Positions 10,848-24,700 of a DNA stretch of 64,000 nucleotides are shown here, one piece after another. The stretch's first letter is position 1, and every line of letters starts with the position of its first letter. The position numbers were made by a program, and so were the translations under genes. Source of the stretch: Diploscapter coronatus (lineage: Eukaryota; Nematoda; Chromadorea; Rhabditida; Rhabditidae); NCBI GenBank assembly GCA_964036155.1, contig OZ038422.1:35177201-35241200 (forward strand). Direction: 5' to 3'. The notes beneath the pieces are model-generated. The model saw nothing but the letters and a program-made list of their open reading frames with translations. It was not told where the DNA came from and ran no database searches.

Positions 10848-12610
10848 CATTTTGAGTGGTCTTTGCCGATCAGCTGCTGCATGCCCCAGAACAGAGCCAC
10901 TCCAATCGACACGGCGATCGCCTTGCTGAGTCCTTCGTATTTGGAGGGCGGACGGGAAGAGTGACTCTGCAAACACATTTATTCATTCAGTCATGTCAGA
11001 CAGTCCGAGGGCAGTTCTATACGAGGAACACGGAGGGCTTAACTATGAGATGACGAGGATATCTCGAAGTGCTGATAGTGTCCCCTAGTTAAGTCCTTCG
11101 TCATTTAGCTGCTGCCTAGTCAGAGGACTGAACTGACCTCGTGGAATTGCGAGTGCTCTGAGTGATGTCCGTGTCCTGCCAATTCGGCAGCCAGCATCTC
11201 CACACAGGCCACATACACGAAGGTGCCTGCGGCCAGTCCTTCCAGAACAAATCGCACCACGTTCGTGTTGGCTGTGTCCACTTGATCCACCTCAAAGCAG
11301 CCAGTTTGGAGGAATGAAAATGAACAGTTAGACTAACAATGATTGCAATGAGCATTCCTGCAGGAATGGTGGCAGAGAGGATGAGGACCGTGGGCAGCGC
11401 GGCTCGAGTCGAAGTCCGCTGCTGAGCCATCGAAACTCCGTATGCAACGCAGCAGAGCACCTGAATTGAATGCGCTTATGCATTTCTTCTCCCCTTCCTG
11501 CAATTCTGTCTCACCTCATGGAACATGATGGCAATGAGAACGTTGATGAAGTCAGATCGTTCTTTCTGCACTCCGAGGGCAATTCCCTCGAAGAGAGAGT
11601 GGATGGAGAGACCAAGGAAGAGGAAGAGAGTTCGGGCTGTGAGGCCTTCTGACGACAAGGGCAGTGAGTGGGAATGACCGTGCATTCCACTGCCTGTCTG
11701 CATTCCCGGTGAACCCTGTAAAGCTTTTTAATTTTCTTCTGCTCTCTTCTTCATTCGTCTTACCGATCTGAAGACAATGTCCTGTTCATCGTCGTCGTCG
11801 TCCAACAGAGAAGTGTCGACGAGAGGCAACCCATCCTCGTCTCCGCCTGTCACATCATCGCTCCTCTCCAACAGATTCCGCAGCGTGGGGAGTCGCTTGA
11901 CAGGGTCATTGCCATTTGCATCGCAGCTTGTCGCGAGTCGAGAATGCGAGTGATGGCCGCTGTGCTGCGGCGAGTTGGCAGAGGAACTCGAACCACACAC
12001 TGCCACTGCCTGCAAAAGATTCATTCTTTTTTCTCGTTCACTTTGACTCTTCTTCCTTGACGAAAATTCTACATTCATATTACGTTACGTTTACCTCAAT
12101 ATAATACACGACAAAACTGACCTGTTCAATCAGCAGAATGAGCAGAAATCCCAACAGCACGACGGATTCAGTGGTGATCATCGGGGACAGAACCGACTGT
12201 GACTGACTGGATTCCTTGCTGCTCCCCGTGCCGTTTATGCTTCGCAGCACCATTTCCTGATGTCGAACATGCGGCAAGAGGCCCAGGAAGCAGGTCGACA
12301 GGAAAATGCCACAGGCCAGGCAGTTAGCCACTGAGAGGAGGGAGTTGTGTCTGCAACAGATTTGATTTGTTCCGAAGAGCCCTCTGTATTTACAGACGGA
12401 TAAGAAGGATAGGGAATGTCGGAAAAAGGAGAAATAAGAAAAACGCTCCGTCCGTAAATACAGGAAGCCGTTCCGAAGAGAATGAACTGATAAATTGACT
12501 AACCTGGCCTCATTCCTCGAGCTGCTTAACAAATAGCAGTAGGGGGCCAATGTGCAGAGCACGAGAGTCACGAAGATTAGCCCTGCGGCTATGATCTCGT
12601 ACAGAAACAT
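10848..12610 (-). CDS. ZIP-family zinc/metal transporter (SLC39A1/2/3-like)
   Basis: ATG at 12610 (MFLYEIIAAGLIFVTLVLCT). TATTTGCAG lies about 36 bases upstream, a likely trans-splice acceptor. Exons: 12610-12504, 12350-12122, 12009-11764, 11715-11515, from 11460, then two more to the TGA at 10848. The order is TM1-TM3 (SVANCLACGIFLSTCFLGLL, SVVLLGFLLILLIEQ), a long cytoplasmic loop with an Asp run (DDDDDEQD) and His-rich stretches (SGHHSHS, MHGHSHS), then TM4 with the family signature HSLFEGIALG. TM5 follows with a metal-site His (FHEVLCCVAYGVSMAQQ), then ALPTVLILSATIPAGMLIAI, FVLEGLAAGTFVYVACVEML and a final helix before GKDHSK. This is the complete eight-helix topology of ZIP proteins, which move Zn2+ into the cytosol. 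Only about 240 bases separate it from the EBP2 stop, so an operon is possible. Confidence 0.92.
11028..11105. repeat. Small fold-back in ZIP transporter intron
   Basis: GGAGGGCTTAACTA (from about 11031) pairs with TAGTTAAGTCCTTC (about 11087-11100). The string AGTGTCCCCTAGTTAAG also appears inverted near 34690-34710, so this looks like a dispersed element. Confidence 0.5.
12365..12478. mobile_element. Fold-back element making up most of ZIP intron 1
   Basis: TTCCGAAGAGCCCTCTGTATTTACAGACGGA and its near inverse (GTCCGTAAATACAGGAAGCC, GTTCCGAAGAG) lie within the 153-base intron 12503-12351. A related CTGTATTTACAGATGG / CCGTCTGTAAGTACAGG element is at about 62815-62925. Confidence 0.65.
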
Positions 12611-12849
12611 CTGTTAGTTCTGTTGTTGCATTGCCTTTGAGACTCTGCAAATAGGTTGATTGGAAAAAATGCCAAATCATGAAATTTCGAGATATCAGAC
12701 ATGGAAAATAACCATGTTTGTTTGTAGTAATATAAAATAAACATAAAACGAAACAAATTCATTTTTGTGTAACAATCATAAAATCTTAACAAGAAAAATA
12801 ACGAGGAACAAAACAATGAAGTCAAAAATGGAAGTCTTGTTCTTTTCGC

Positions 12850-14458
12850 CTAACGACGGCCCTTCCCTTTGCCAAACTTCTTTCCTTTCGCACTGCTAAA
12901 ACCAGGAGCCGCCCCTCTCTTGTTGAACACGTTCTCGAAACTGCAATTCATCTTTGCTCCATCATTTTCACATCTAATCAGCCTTACCTCTCCTTGTCAT
13001 TTCTCTTCTTGCCTCCGTGCTTCCCTCCGTAGCCGAATTTCTTGTCTCGGTACTCTCGCTTGAAATTCTTCTTGCGTCTTTCAGAGAACTGCTTCTTGCC
13101 TCGTCCAATTTCAGGCAGATCTTCCAGCTGCAAGCAATCCCTCTTCTTCATTCATCTTCCTCTCTCCACTCATTCCCCTTACCTTATCGAGTCCCTGTCT
13201 CTTCACATTGTTGAGCATATTCTCGAGCTGAGCCTGCATTCCCTTCTTGTGTTTCTGCACGGCCTCGGTGAATCTCTTCTTCTCCGTCTGTTTCTTCTCG
13301 TTTGCCTCCTGAAAATTCATCTAATTCGATTCAAATCATTTCAGAGTCGGTTTAACCTTCTGAACTTTTGCAGCGAATTTCTTCTCCTCCCTCATTCTCC
13401 TGTACGCTTCCTGTCGATCCTTCACAGTCTGCAGATCCAGTAGGCGTTTGCGAACCTGCAACAGCAACAGTTATCTCGATTCCTTTTCTCTTCCCACTCA
13501 CTTTCTGCATGTGATGATCCGACTTGGCCATCTCTGCATAGTAGTCGGAAGGACGCAGCACTTTGACTCCCAATTTGAGCAGTTTTGGATACGCTGCTTG
13601 CACTGCGGACTCTGCCTGTCGATAGCTGCAATCACTAATCACTGCATTCATTCTTCTATTTTCAAACTTTTCAAATTTGGGACGAATTCGACCCGCCCCG
13701 CGGGTGCGGGGTTTTCTTTTAGAAGTCTGCTCTTTTCTTTCTTTTAAACTCACAAATGCAGCTCCCTCTCGAGATCGTTCTCAATCAGCTTCTTGTCGAT
13801 CTGCACGTCGCTGGTCACATCGACAGTCTCGATCCAGGGCAAATTGTTGGCGAATCGAACCACTTTGGCCCTGAGTTCGGGCGCTTTGTTGAGAATGGGT
13901 CTCTTCTTGGGGACGATGTAGTTGAGTCCGTCAGACTTGAGGAGTCCATCCCTCAGTGCAATTTGCAGCTGCAATTCATTTCTTCTCTTCCTCATTTTGC
14001 GTTCCCTCAGCCCACCTCTCTGGCCTCCTCATCGTCAGTCTCCGATGACTCCTCTTCTTGTGCATCTTTCATTTCGACTTCATTCGACGGTTTGTCCTCA
14101 GCCTCATTGTCGGAAGAATAGCCGTGCGATGCATCTGACTGCAATTCAATCATTATTATTAGGCTTCTTGTATACTTTATCCCTAAATTATCCTCTTGTA
14201 CTTTTTTACCCATTTCTGGAAAATAGCATGGGAAAAGAAAAAAATGGAAACTACAAAAGGGTGGTGGTGGGAAGGAAAATGAGAATTACAAGGGGCCAAA
14301 AAAGTAAAATCTAAAAAAGAGTTCCAGTATTTTTCGACTTTCTTTTCCCTTTTATCCACCTCTTCCAGAATTTCCTCATCTGCTATCTTCTTCTGCTGCT
14401 GCTTTTTGTAAGTATCGAGCCTCGCATTGACTCCTCTCTTCCTGCCAAGCTTAACCAT
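12850..14458 (-). CDS. EBP2: rRNA-processing protein EBP2 (EBNA1BP2 homologue)
   Basis: ATG at 14458 (MVKLGRKRGVNARLDTYKKQ). An in-frame ATG at 14494 is possible, but TTTTCAG lies between them and fits trans-splicing to the shorter form. Exon 1 is 14458-14360; exon 2 is acidic (SDASHGYSSDNEAEDK, EEESSETDDEEARE). The conserved core follows: LRDGLLKSDGLNYIVPKK, NNLPWIETVDVTSD, SYRQAESAVQAAYPKLLKLG, RPSDYYAEMAKSDHHMQKV, then a long basic coiled coil and the C-terminus REYRDKKFGYGGKHGGKKRN ending in GKGKGRR at 12850. This matches the domain order of EBNA1BP2/Ebp2p, a nucleolar factor needed for 27S pre-rRNA processing and 60S assembly. The intron at about 14210-14355 is A-rich and may be a repeat remnant. 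Confidence 0.92.
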
Positions 14459-15769
14459 TTTGCTCTGAACTTCTGAAAACTGAACTATCGGCAATGGGAA
14501 ATAAAATGATAAAACTTGAAGATATTTCAGCGTTTTGTAACGCTTGGTCAGGGTCCAATCAAAACCATAGCTTATAAAATTTCAATTTATTTACAAGGTA
14601 TGAGAAAGAGGTTATTGGTATTCCTGTGAAGATAATAAAAGTAGCATCTTAACACAATTAGTATCTATGCCTAATAAATACGGAGGAAAAAATTCAGAAA
14701 TTAGCAAAGAAAAACGACTCGATAGAATTCATCTTCGAAAGAATGGAGAAAATAACGGATAAAAATGTAGGATTCATCAGAAGACAACTGGAGAAAATAG
14801 TAATTCACGAAGAAATGGGGGAAAAGAAAATGGACGATCGTCATAAGGATAAGGCGTTGAATCTAGTGCTAAATGAAGAGAAACTCACAAAAATTGACAC
14901 AAATAGATAGCAACGTTTCTAGTGAGATCAATTGAATGAGAGTAGAAACAAACGAAATTAGACCAATTAATGAAGTCAATAATAGGAAATGAGAAGTACA
15001 AGTCAGATTATGAGGTGATTTCTAGTCAATGTGCAATCTGCATGATTCCGAATGGCTCTGGTGATAGGAATCATACAAATTGAGGCGTTTTGAACTCGGT
15101 AGCAGACATGAATGCCATAATAGAAGATTCACTGTAAATAAGGGGGGAGAATATAATAATTTTGGAGAGCGCAAACTCCGCCCCTTGCAAGACGCGGCAT
15201 GGTATAAAAGTGGTAGTCTGAGACCTCAAAAGTAGGAAGCGAGTCACGTTCAGACGGCGAAGGCATAAAAACGTTTAATCTAGATCGACGATAAATCCCA
15301 TGAAACCAAGCAGATCTGCCGAATTAATGTTTCGGACAAAATTTTTGCGCAGAAATATGATTAGGGATGTAAATAAGACCTTTATGAATAAAAAATAACA
15401 TTCCTTGACCGAAAAATCGCAAAAACGCATCATCCAACATGAACACATTTTCGCAAACACAATATTGCTTGTGCGTGGTCGTGTGCGGCTATTTGTTTTT
15501 GATTTTGTTTGCACAGAACCGTTTTATCTGGTTTATCTTCGATTTAGACTAAGTCTTTTATGACATTTTGGGTTTGAAGGGTACTCCTTTCCCAAATTTT
15601 CTGTTTCAAACTACCACGCTTCTACCACAAACGCATTTCTGCAAGGAGGCAGAGCTTAGGATTTAGGTATTAGATCTCAATTCCTTCAATTCAACTATTA
15701 TGCTAAACTACACAAAATAACCGCAATGACAGCTCGCGAATTTCCGCATTTTCATTTTACCTGTCCAAA
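14459..15769. other. Intergenic, no gene recognised
   Basis: About 1.3 kb between the SCC2 stop and the EBP2 start, both minus strand. A GC-richer patch at about 15165-15260 includes GGTATAAAAGTGG, a TATA-like string, with no clear downstream transcript. The open frame near 15275-15514 has no recognisable features. Confidence 0.4.
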
Positions 15770-18700
15770 TCAGGCCATTTCCTCCTCAGCCTGCACTTCT
15801 GCTTCGTCAGCCATTTCCTCATCACCTTCCTCGTCCTCTGTCGTTTCTGCCCCTTCGTTCTTCTGCTCTCCGTCTGCCTGCTGCATATCATCACCTTTGT
15901 CTCTTCCCAGCGACAACAGCATCTTTCGGAACTGAAACAATTCATATTGTCATCATCTCTGCAATAACGATGTCTGTCTCACATCAGATATCTTCTGAGC
16001 GAGTTCGATCTCTCCCGTGATGGTCTGCCTCTCTGCAATCACTTCGGGCTTGAGCTCTTCCAGTGCTGGTCGAGGACAGAACATGTGCATGTTCTTTCGA
16101 TTCACTGCCTTTTCGTACACCTTCGCTGCCTCTGAAGGCGAGTATTCTTGCAGTTTCCTGAAACCCCCTTCCATTGTGTCAATTTGATAAATTCAATGAC
16201 TAACGCATCAGTGAAGCCATAGAGTTTGATGAGGAAATCCTTGAGGTAGAGGAGAATGTAACAAGCCTGGCTGTTCAGCAACAGGTCGAACAGCGGTCGC
16301 TTGTCCGAGGGGAATCGGCCTGCAAACAGCAAAATGCATGCAATCATGTATGTACGTTATCCGATTCGTCACCTTTCAAACCGATATGTTAATCTTATGA
16401 AGCGAAAAAGAAAAAGAGCATATCTTCTTCTTCTTCCCATTTTTAAGATACAGTTTGCTTGCATGTGGTTCGAAAAGTGCCAAATCTGCTGTCCGCTATT
16501 GCAGAAGGAGGCATGTGACTCACGGAATAGCATTTCCTTGTCGAAAGTGGTGTCGTCGTCCTCGGGAATCGGGGGCACTTGCTGGGGCATTGGCAGCAGA
16601 TTGGCCTTGAATTGGTTGACGATCGACTGGCCCGCCACTGACAGAATCGAGTCGATCTGCTTGATCACATATAGAGGCTCGTCCATCACCTGCAAACAGG
16701 AGGATTCATTCACTCAATGTCTTCAAACAACCATCGACTTCTTCGAATAAAGCAGAAGCAGAGAATTGGCAAGTTTGAACGTTAATGAATAATAATGATA
16801 GAAAATGTGCAAAAGTAACAATGGTTTCAAAGTGTATAAATTGATGTGCATACCGTTTGTCGATCATCACCATTCACCCCTATCCCTCTACCTAACTTTG
16901 TTCGTTGAAGTCTATACTTGCAAGGTGTCTTTCCTCTGCCCTCTTTCTTGAAGATACGAAATGCCTGACCTGATAAGGGAACATGGCAATGTTGTCAGCC
17001 ACGAAGATGCGCTCCTCCAGCGAGACTTTCTCTGCGGATTCTTCGGAGAAGAGCCGGAGCAGATTCGTGATGAAAGAGCGTCGAATTTGTCGGTTGGATC
17101 GGATGTTCTGGTAGATTCCACTCAGAGTGGCCTGACCGTCGTTGGTCATTCGTGGAATGCCTGTCTGTCCCAGCTGAATTCGACCTGCAATTCACGTTTT
17201 ATTCACCTAATTTGCTTCCTTCAGATGACATACCATTGCTGGAAGTATTAGTCGCCGAAGGGTCACATGCCCGAATGCCCCTGACGATGATTGTCCTGTC
17301 GCTCGCCTTGCAGATGATCGACTGCAGTTTGAACGCAATTCGCACTCCGGGCATCGCTCGCAGCTGCAATCCATCGATTTGTCAATTCATTCATTCCTTT
17401 ATTATTATTTCTGCTATATGTCTCACCTGCACCATTCCTGCATTCTTGGATTCGATCTCCTTGAGCAGATTCTCGACTCGGTTCCTCACAGGCACGAGTG
17501 GGTCTGTGGTCATAGCGATGAGTGTGGGGATGGACTCGTATGGAGGGATGAGGCCTTGGATGATCGTCAGCCAGGCCACCTGAGTGCACACAATTCATCG
17601 CAAATGATGCATGATACGAACCTGAACAGCCGAATTCCTCACAGCGACATCCGCATCAAAGTAGCAGTTGAGGACGGCCTTCCAGTAGAGTTGAATGATG
17701 GAAGAGGACAGGCCCGAGTGGTTGAGGTCCATGTCCTTCAGATTGGCCAAGTGTTCCTCCTTGTTCTTGTCCCCTGCAATTCAACAGTTCACTCTCTGCT
17801 TCTGCGAGCAAATGCCTACATTCTTCGCTGTTCTTGATGATTTTCTTCTCTTCGCAGGACAGAAACAGTTCCAAATTGCGCAATGCCTGAAATCGCATTG
17901 TAAGTTTTCTTCTCCTTCTTCAATTTATTCCACCTGAATTTTGAGTGGCTTGAAGCTCGGATCCTTTGACTGCATGACGGCCAGGTAGATGTTCTTGATT
18001 TCGTTTCTGCCGAGATATTCCGAGTATTGCGCGCAGAAATGGCCTGAAGCACAACAAATGTTCTCATTTCTGCGTTTCTCTGCACACTCACCAATGGCAG
18101 TGAGCGTCTTCATCCGAATATTCTGATCGTTGCTGCGCGAGAAGAATTCCAACAGAACGAACACATTGTCTCTGTACCGCCTGCAAAAATGTTCACCTTT
18201 CCTCTCTGCATGTCAATGTCTATGTATCTCTCTGCATGTCATTTCACTCGTCTGGTTTGTCGCGTTTACTTACCTCGGAAGAGTCGTATCCTCGGTGTCG
18301 ATAGTCCTGTCGTTGAGACTGAACGGAGGCAGAGTGACATGTTTGAGGCATTTCTCTGCTTCCTCGTCGCCTTCCAGAATGAGGTCGAAGTCGAAGTAGC
18401 GACACAGCAGGCCGATGGAGAAGATCGCTCTGCAAATTGATTGTCACTCTGCAGCGAGTGCATCGATTCACATACCTCTGCACAATGGGAATTCTTGGCT
18501 TTTGCAGAACGAAGTTCTTGTCATTGTCGAAGCTGCGCTTGATGAGGTTGAGATTCTCTGGAAGGAGCACAATTCAGTAGCTATTTCGGAATGAATCAAC
18601 GAATCAAACATACTGAGGTATTGCAGGAAGAGAGCTGTGAGACCTGAAGTCCTCCTGGCGAATTGCTTGTAGGCGGCTGCAGCACAGGCAATGGCCGAGG

Positions 18701-21700
18701 CAGTTATGGCCATGTTCGAGATGGAGGCCAGTCGAGTGATCACTCTGTCCAGTCTGCAAACAGCAATACATGCAATGCATTCTACGCATTGCAGACAATG
18801 CAGTGACTTACTCATCGAGGAACTGCTCAGAAGGATGGCTCATGAAAGGAACGACCCTCTCCAGCATGCAGATCACTTCGTTCAGAATCTGCAGGTCTGA
18901 CTGCGTCTCTGTGCTGCTTCGCAGATATGGACGGAGTGCCTCTGCGTGGGGAACCAGCAATTCGGGACGCACCTGAATATGGCATTGTCATTGTAAAAGG
19001 AGAAGAATGAATGTGACGTGCCTTGCTGAATATGGAAAGAGTTGTGAGACAGGCGAGAAGTCTGTCCTGGTTATGCTTCTGCGTCTCTGCCAATGCTAGG
19101 ACGTGGTCGCTCTCCTCCACGTTCATGGTTGCATCTGCAATCGAACAACTTATTTATTCCATTCATTCTCATTTTCTATGTCCAACCTCTGGCCATTTTC
19201 TGCTCCAAGTACATGATGTTGTCAAAGAGAGAGTCGACAATCTGTCGGCTGGCAGTGAGAACACCCTGAATGAAAACATTCCAATAGAATCGTTTGTCCA
19301 AATTCAGTTAGCCTACCCTCTCATTTTGTTTGAGGAGCGAATGCATAAGCTGTTCGAGGAATTCGACATTCTGCTCAGTCTTGCAGACCTGCACCATTCT
19401 CGTTATTGTGATGACCCGTTTGAGCAACTCTGTTGGATTTCTCTCGCTGATTGGCTGGAACCACAGTCCGTTGAAGGTGTCGATAACGAGTTTCTTGACG
19501 CCCTCCTCGTCCGAAATGCGCCGCACAATTCGAGCCAGCATTTCGGGAATCTGTAATCAATCAGTTCATTCATCTGCGTTACAACATGAATGCAGACAAA
19601 CCTTCTCGTAGTTGGGATACTTCTCGCAAATTTCACGAATGATGCGAATCACTCGTTTGCGCACTGCAGTGCCTGTATCCTGCAATTCATCAATTCATCC
19701 AACCTTTTCTGCTTCATTCTGCACAAACCTTGATTCTCTCGAGCAGAATGCTGTAGTAGTCCTGAATGTACTGCTCCCTGGCGACGATGAATTTGCCAAG
19801 CAACTCGAGAGTGGCCTCTCTGACTGCCGCATTCGGGTCGACCATTCTGTGATGGACGGCGCCCTGTACGTCTTCCATTCGCAGCACCTCGTGGTCGGCC
19901 TCGATGATCTGCGTCAAGCAGCGCATTGCCTTCGTGCGCAGAGAGACGGTCGTCTCGATCGCAACTCCATACAGAATCTGCAAGGAATGGAATGAATAGT
20001 GCACAAGATTTTCTCAAAGCGTGACCCACAGAAAAATTGCACCTTTCCGAGAGATTAAGGAGACATGCCCGTTTCCTCTCTCGATATGACATTTTTCTGC
20101 GGGTCGAATTTTGAGAAGTCTGTGGTGTATTAGATTGTAAGACAGGCGGACCTGTTTGAGGTACTGATCGAATGAATGGCTGAATTCTCTGCGAGAAGCG
20201 AGGAACTTGACGGCCCAATTCACATCGCTCTCCAGCATCACATTGCCCAGTTTCCTAAATTCTTTTCCCTTTTGTAATAAATCGCATTGTAGCTAACTTC
20301 ATGTTTGCAATCCTCTTGCGCATGCTCTTCTTGTCGACCAGGTTGACGAGGAACTGCTTCATTTCCTCGCCCTTTTCCGTCATCCTTTCCATCTTCTTTT
20401 CCAGCTTCCTGCAAATTGTCAATGTTTCATTTGCAATTCCACTCATCTCCTCTCCCCAACCTGAGTTCCTTTTCAGTCAATTCTGGGTTCTTCTTCTTGT
20501 CCTGATATTCCTGTTTGGCAATGTCGAGATCTTCTGCTGTTTCCTTGTACCACTCGCCAGCGTAGAACATCACAGAATACTGAAATTTGACGAGTTTAGA
20601 CATTTTAGTTACTATGGCATGTGAATCATTTTTGAGGGTGCGGGTCCAAAATTTCGAGCGAGTTGCAAGTTTGTCTACAGAATGGAAAATACAGTAACTT
20701 TTCCTCTGCACTACAAAACTCCTGCGTAGTCTGTTTATTATGCCCACCTCGATGCATTCGTCGTCCTCGCCCTTCATGTAGATGAGGTAGTCGATGAGTG
20801 CCTGTTCCAGCTTCTGTCTCTGCTTCGTGTTGCTCATGTCGTCTAGCTGCACGTCTTCCACACTCTCGTAGTGCATTTCCTCTGTCTGCTCCTCGAAGAG
20901 CAGCGTCTTCACAACCAACTGCAAGCAATTCAACCACTCCCCTCATTATTCATTGCTCTTCTGCACAAACCTCCAGCCGTTTATCCGAGTCCTCAGTGGC
21001 CAATTTGAGGTCCTTCCTGAGTCTGGCTGTGATCGAGCCGAGGTAGTCAAGACAGGCCTGTCTGAGAGTGATGTCTGCCTGCTTGGAGCGATAGTGCTTG
21101 ACGAGCAGCGAGCCCAGAATCGTAAGCATCATTTCTGAGGCAGGCCATTCGGGTTTGTAGAGTGCGAGCAGCAGATCCTGCAGGAATCCATCGAATAGCC
21201 GTCTGTAGTCCTCTTCCCCGTCCATTTTATTGCCCTTGATCGAACATCTGCAATGAAATTCGTCATTGTTTCCTCTGCAATGTCTCGCTCTGCACTCACT
21301 TGTTGAGAAATCCACTGAGGAAGACCCCAATCAGTTTCTGCGTTTCCCTGAAGGACTCCCTCACGATCGTGTCTGGCTCTATTTTGGACGACGGGTCTTC
21401 GAGATGCTCTTCCTCTGTGTTCTTCCTCCTGTTTTTGGGCATTTTGACGACACTCTGCACGAGCTGCAGCACAAGGATTGTCGTGTTGCTGATCCACTGG
21501 TCGGGACCGACTCGATAGCTGCAAGCAATAATCGTTCTTCTTTCGTCATTCACTAAGAAACAGACCTGTTATCCCTGTTTTTGACCTGTGGTAGTTTGTG
21601 CAGCGAATTGAGGATATCGTTGAGAATGCTGAGTCGAATAGCCTCGTCGTGTCGCGAGAAGATATTCGTTGCCAGTCGCATTGCCTGAATGCAACAATCA

Positions 21701-24700
21701 GGCCTCTTGTATTTCACGCCCATGCACATTTTTCTTTTTCCCTACCTCCCTCCCCTATTATCTCCTCAAAAAGTGGATGTGGAATAGCAAAAGGCCCAGC
21801 AAATCATTCTCTGCCTTCCTTCTTAATTACAAAACGAGGAGCAGAAAGACTACCTGAATCTGCAATTCGCCCACATTGCTGACGAAGAACGAGGCAATGG
21901 CCATGGTGGAGAGCTGGTGGATGCAGGTCTCCGTGAGCGGCTGCATGCGGATCAGTTCCGAGAAGCAGCCAAACAGTTCTGCCACGCGCATGTAGACCGA
22001 CTGGATGGCCGGCGAGCGATTGTTGCTGCCAATCTTTCTGCGTCTTTTGCCTTCATCCGTCGCTGCAAATTGGCAATTTCATTTTTAAGAACAATTCCAA
22101 AAGGACCTTTACTGAAAAACGGATAAACATGAATAGAATAAAGACGAATAAAAATATACGAGAGTAAAGGAGAAATATGGTAGGAAAGGGTGGCGGTGAA
22201 AATAGGGGAAAGCAGTATTAGCCAAAGAAAATTTTATCCGGCAATTAGCAATGTCCGTCTTTTATTTCATCCGCGTTATCCATCTTTTAGAACAGCCATT
22301 TCAAATTCTGCTTACTTTTCTTCTTGCTGTTCATGGCCCGAAAGAGACTATCCGAGGCAGGGAAGATCACATGATTGAGGTACTGTCTGCCTATGTTGAT
22401 GGCTCGCTCAATTGCATCCTCATTGAACACCTGCAATTCATCCTATTCCATTCTCCATTTAATAAACACCAGGGCTGCGCGAAACTTCGCCTTCGAAATT
22501 TGCTCACTTTCAACCTCGCGCATTCCTGATCAACATACCTGCTTGGGCATTTTATAGCTGGTGACAATGATCATTGCAATGCAGGCCGCTGCAATCGCTC
22601 TGCCGAGTCGATCCTCGACCAGCTCGCGCAGAGTCGAGTCGTCGTCATCGTCCTGCAATTCAATTTATCTAATCCCCCTTCTCTGCATTCCTCTCCCTAC
22701 TTCATCGAAGAGAGGTGGCACTTTGAGGTGTGTTCCGTCAGCAGTGAGCACATCGCGCATGTTGCGTTCCATGATGGTCATCAATTTCATCAGTCTGTCA
22801 GTGGGCACCTGCAATTCTCCGTCCATCACAACCAATTAATTGATTAATTTCCTTGCCCTGTTCAGCTTGCTCCACCCCTTGAGTTTGACGGCCTCACACC
22901 GCAAGTCCTCGAGAATGCCCTTCTCGATGAGCAGTTCCGTGCCCACATCATCGTCCTCGTCGAATTCGCCCTCGGCCTTGACCTTGTTGACGAGCGTGAG
23001 CACGTCCAAATCCTCGATTTGGTCGAGAATCTGCTCCACGAGCGAGGTGAATCGAGTCAGCGAATCGTTCTCAGCCAGCACCTGCAACTCATTCATTTTT
23101 TTCTTTTCTTCGACAGTCTCTATTTGTCAGAGTGTTGGGACAGAAATGGTGTTATACATTCTACTAAATAGAGAAGGTATTTCCCTAGAATGCTCTGGCA
23201 TTTTATGAAATATCCTCAACCATTAATACACTACATTCCGACCAGGGGTACATGAATTTCGGCTTCGACTTCGAAAATTTTGAATTTCAAATTTCGACTT
23301 AGACTTCGAACAATGTCATATCAAAACTCCGTGCGCCCCTGATTCCGACATTTCGACCGAGTAATTTGTCATTCATTCATTCGTTCTATTCTATTCCCTC
23401 GCTTCGTACCTCATTATTCCAGCATTCATTGTCGCTGTCATCGTTCCGCTTCACTTTCTTCCTCTTCTCCATTCGCCTCTTCTGCCGTTCATTCCATTCG
23501 ATGTCCCTTCGATGGATCACTGCAATTACAAGAATCGTTTCCCATCTTCCCCATTCGCTATCCCCTCACCTTCAGTAGGAGTGGGCGGTCTGTCATGGGT
23601 ACTGTCATCCCGCTTCCTCTTTCTCTTCTCCTTCTTCTCGTAGAATTTGTTCTGTTCTCCATCACTGTTCGTGCCTTCATCTGCATACCCAACCATGTAT
23701 CCCTCGCTGCTGCTGCCCTCTACATTCGCACTGCGTAGCTCCATCTCAGCAATCAGTTCGAGATCCCTCTGCAAATTTCGTCAATCGTCCTTCCGCTCTT
23801 CTCTCAATTTCCCTCACCTTTTCAGCCTGTTCCTCCTCGAGCGTCTTTGTCTTCATTCTCTTCCTTCTGCCTTCAGACGGATCGAAGTAGTCCGTGAGCG
23901 AGTCGAATAGGCTCTCCACCTACAATTCTTCATTTTCTTTCCTTCCCCTTTCGTCTCCTCACCATGTCTTTTTTCTTCCTCTGAGGAGTTGCTTTGGGCT
24001 GCTTGCCAACGCTCACCATCTGCTGTGTGAGTTGGCTCATTCTGGTGGGATCTCTCGGCTGGTTTGTGTTCGGATCGAGTTGGGGAGGCGTTGGAGTTCC
24101 TGCAATTCGAGAAGAGTTTGTGAAATTGCAGTCCTAGAGAAGAATTCTGGATAAGACATACACCTGCTAGTTAAATAGGGGTAGGGATAGAGTATAAGGT
24201 AGATTCATTTTTGTCTAGAGAAAGCTTAACTTATTGTGCTCAACATTTTGAGAACAAACATTACCTATCTTATCCTGTTCCTACCCTCTCATGGAGTCAT
24301 AAAATCTCAGAAGTGTATGTCTTTTACAAGAAGCTCGAATTCTCACCATATTCGTCATGACCGACTGCTGCAGAGGTCGTCGGGCCGTGCTCCAAGTTGG
24401 TCGTGGGGAGCATCAGATGACGCTGAACAGAAGAATTCATTGAGGAATTACGAAGAAAGCGAAAAACGATGGTAGAGAAGAAAGAAGTGCGACGCGAAGT
24501 AAAAAGCAAAGGAATGCAGAGGCAGAGGAGAAATGCAAAGAGAGGAAGTGGAAGACTGAAGTGCCTAAAATTGAACAGGACAGTCTGTTCACATATTCTG
24601 GAATCAGAAACATGTTCGTGAAGATTAGCGAATTCCGAATTCATTGAGACGAACGAAGAAAATTAAAATAACGCGCGAAACAATGAAAAAAGCAGAGCAG

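Noticed and set aside
15165..15260. GC-richer patch with GGTATAAAAG as a possible promoter or RNA gene
   Set aside because: No tRNA, snRNA or 5S features could be recognised, and no gene follows on the plus strand.
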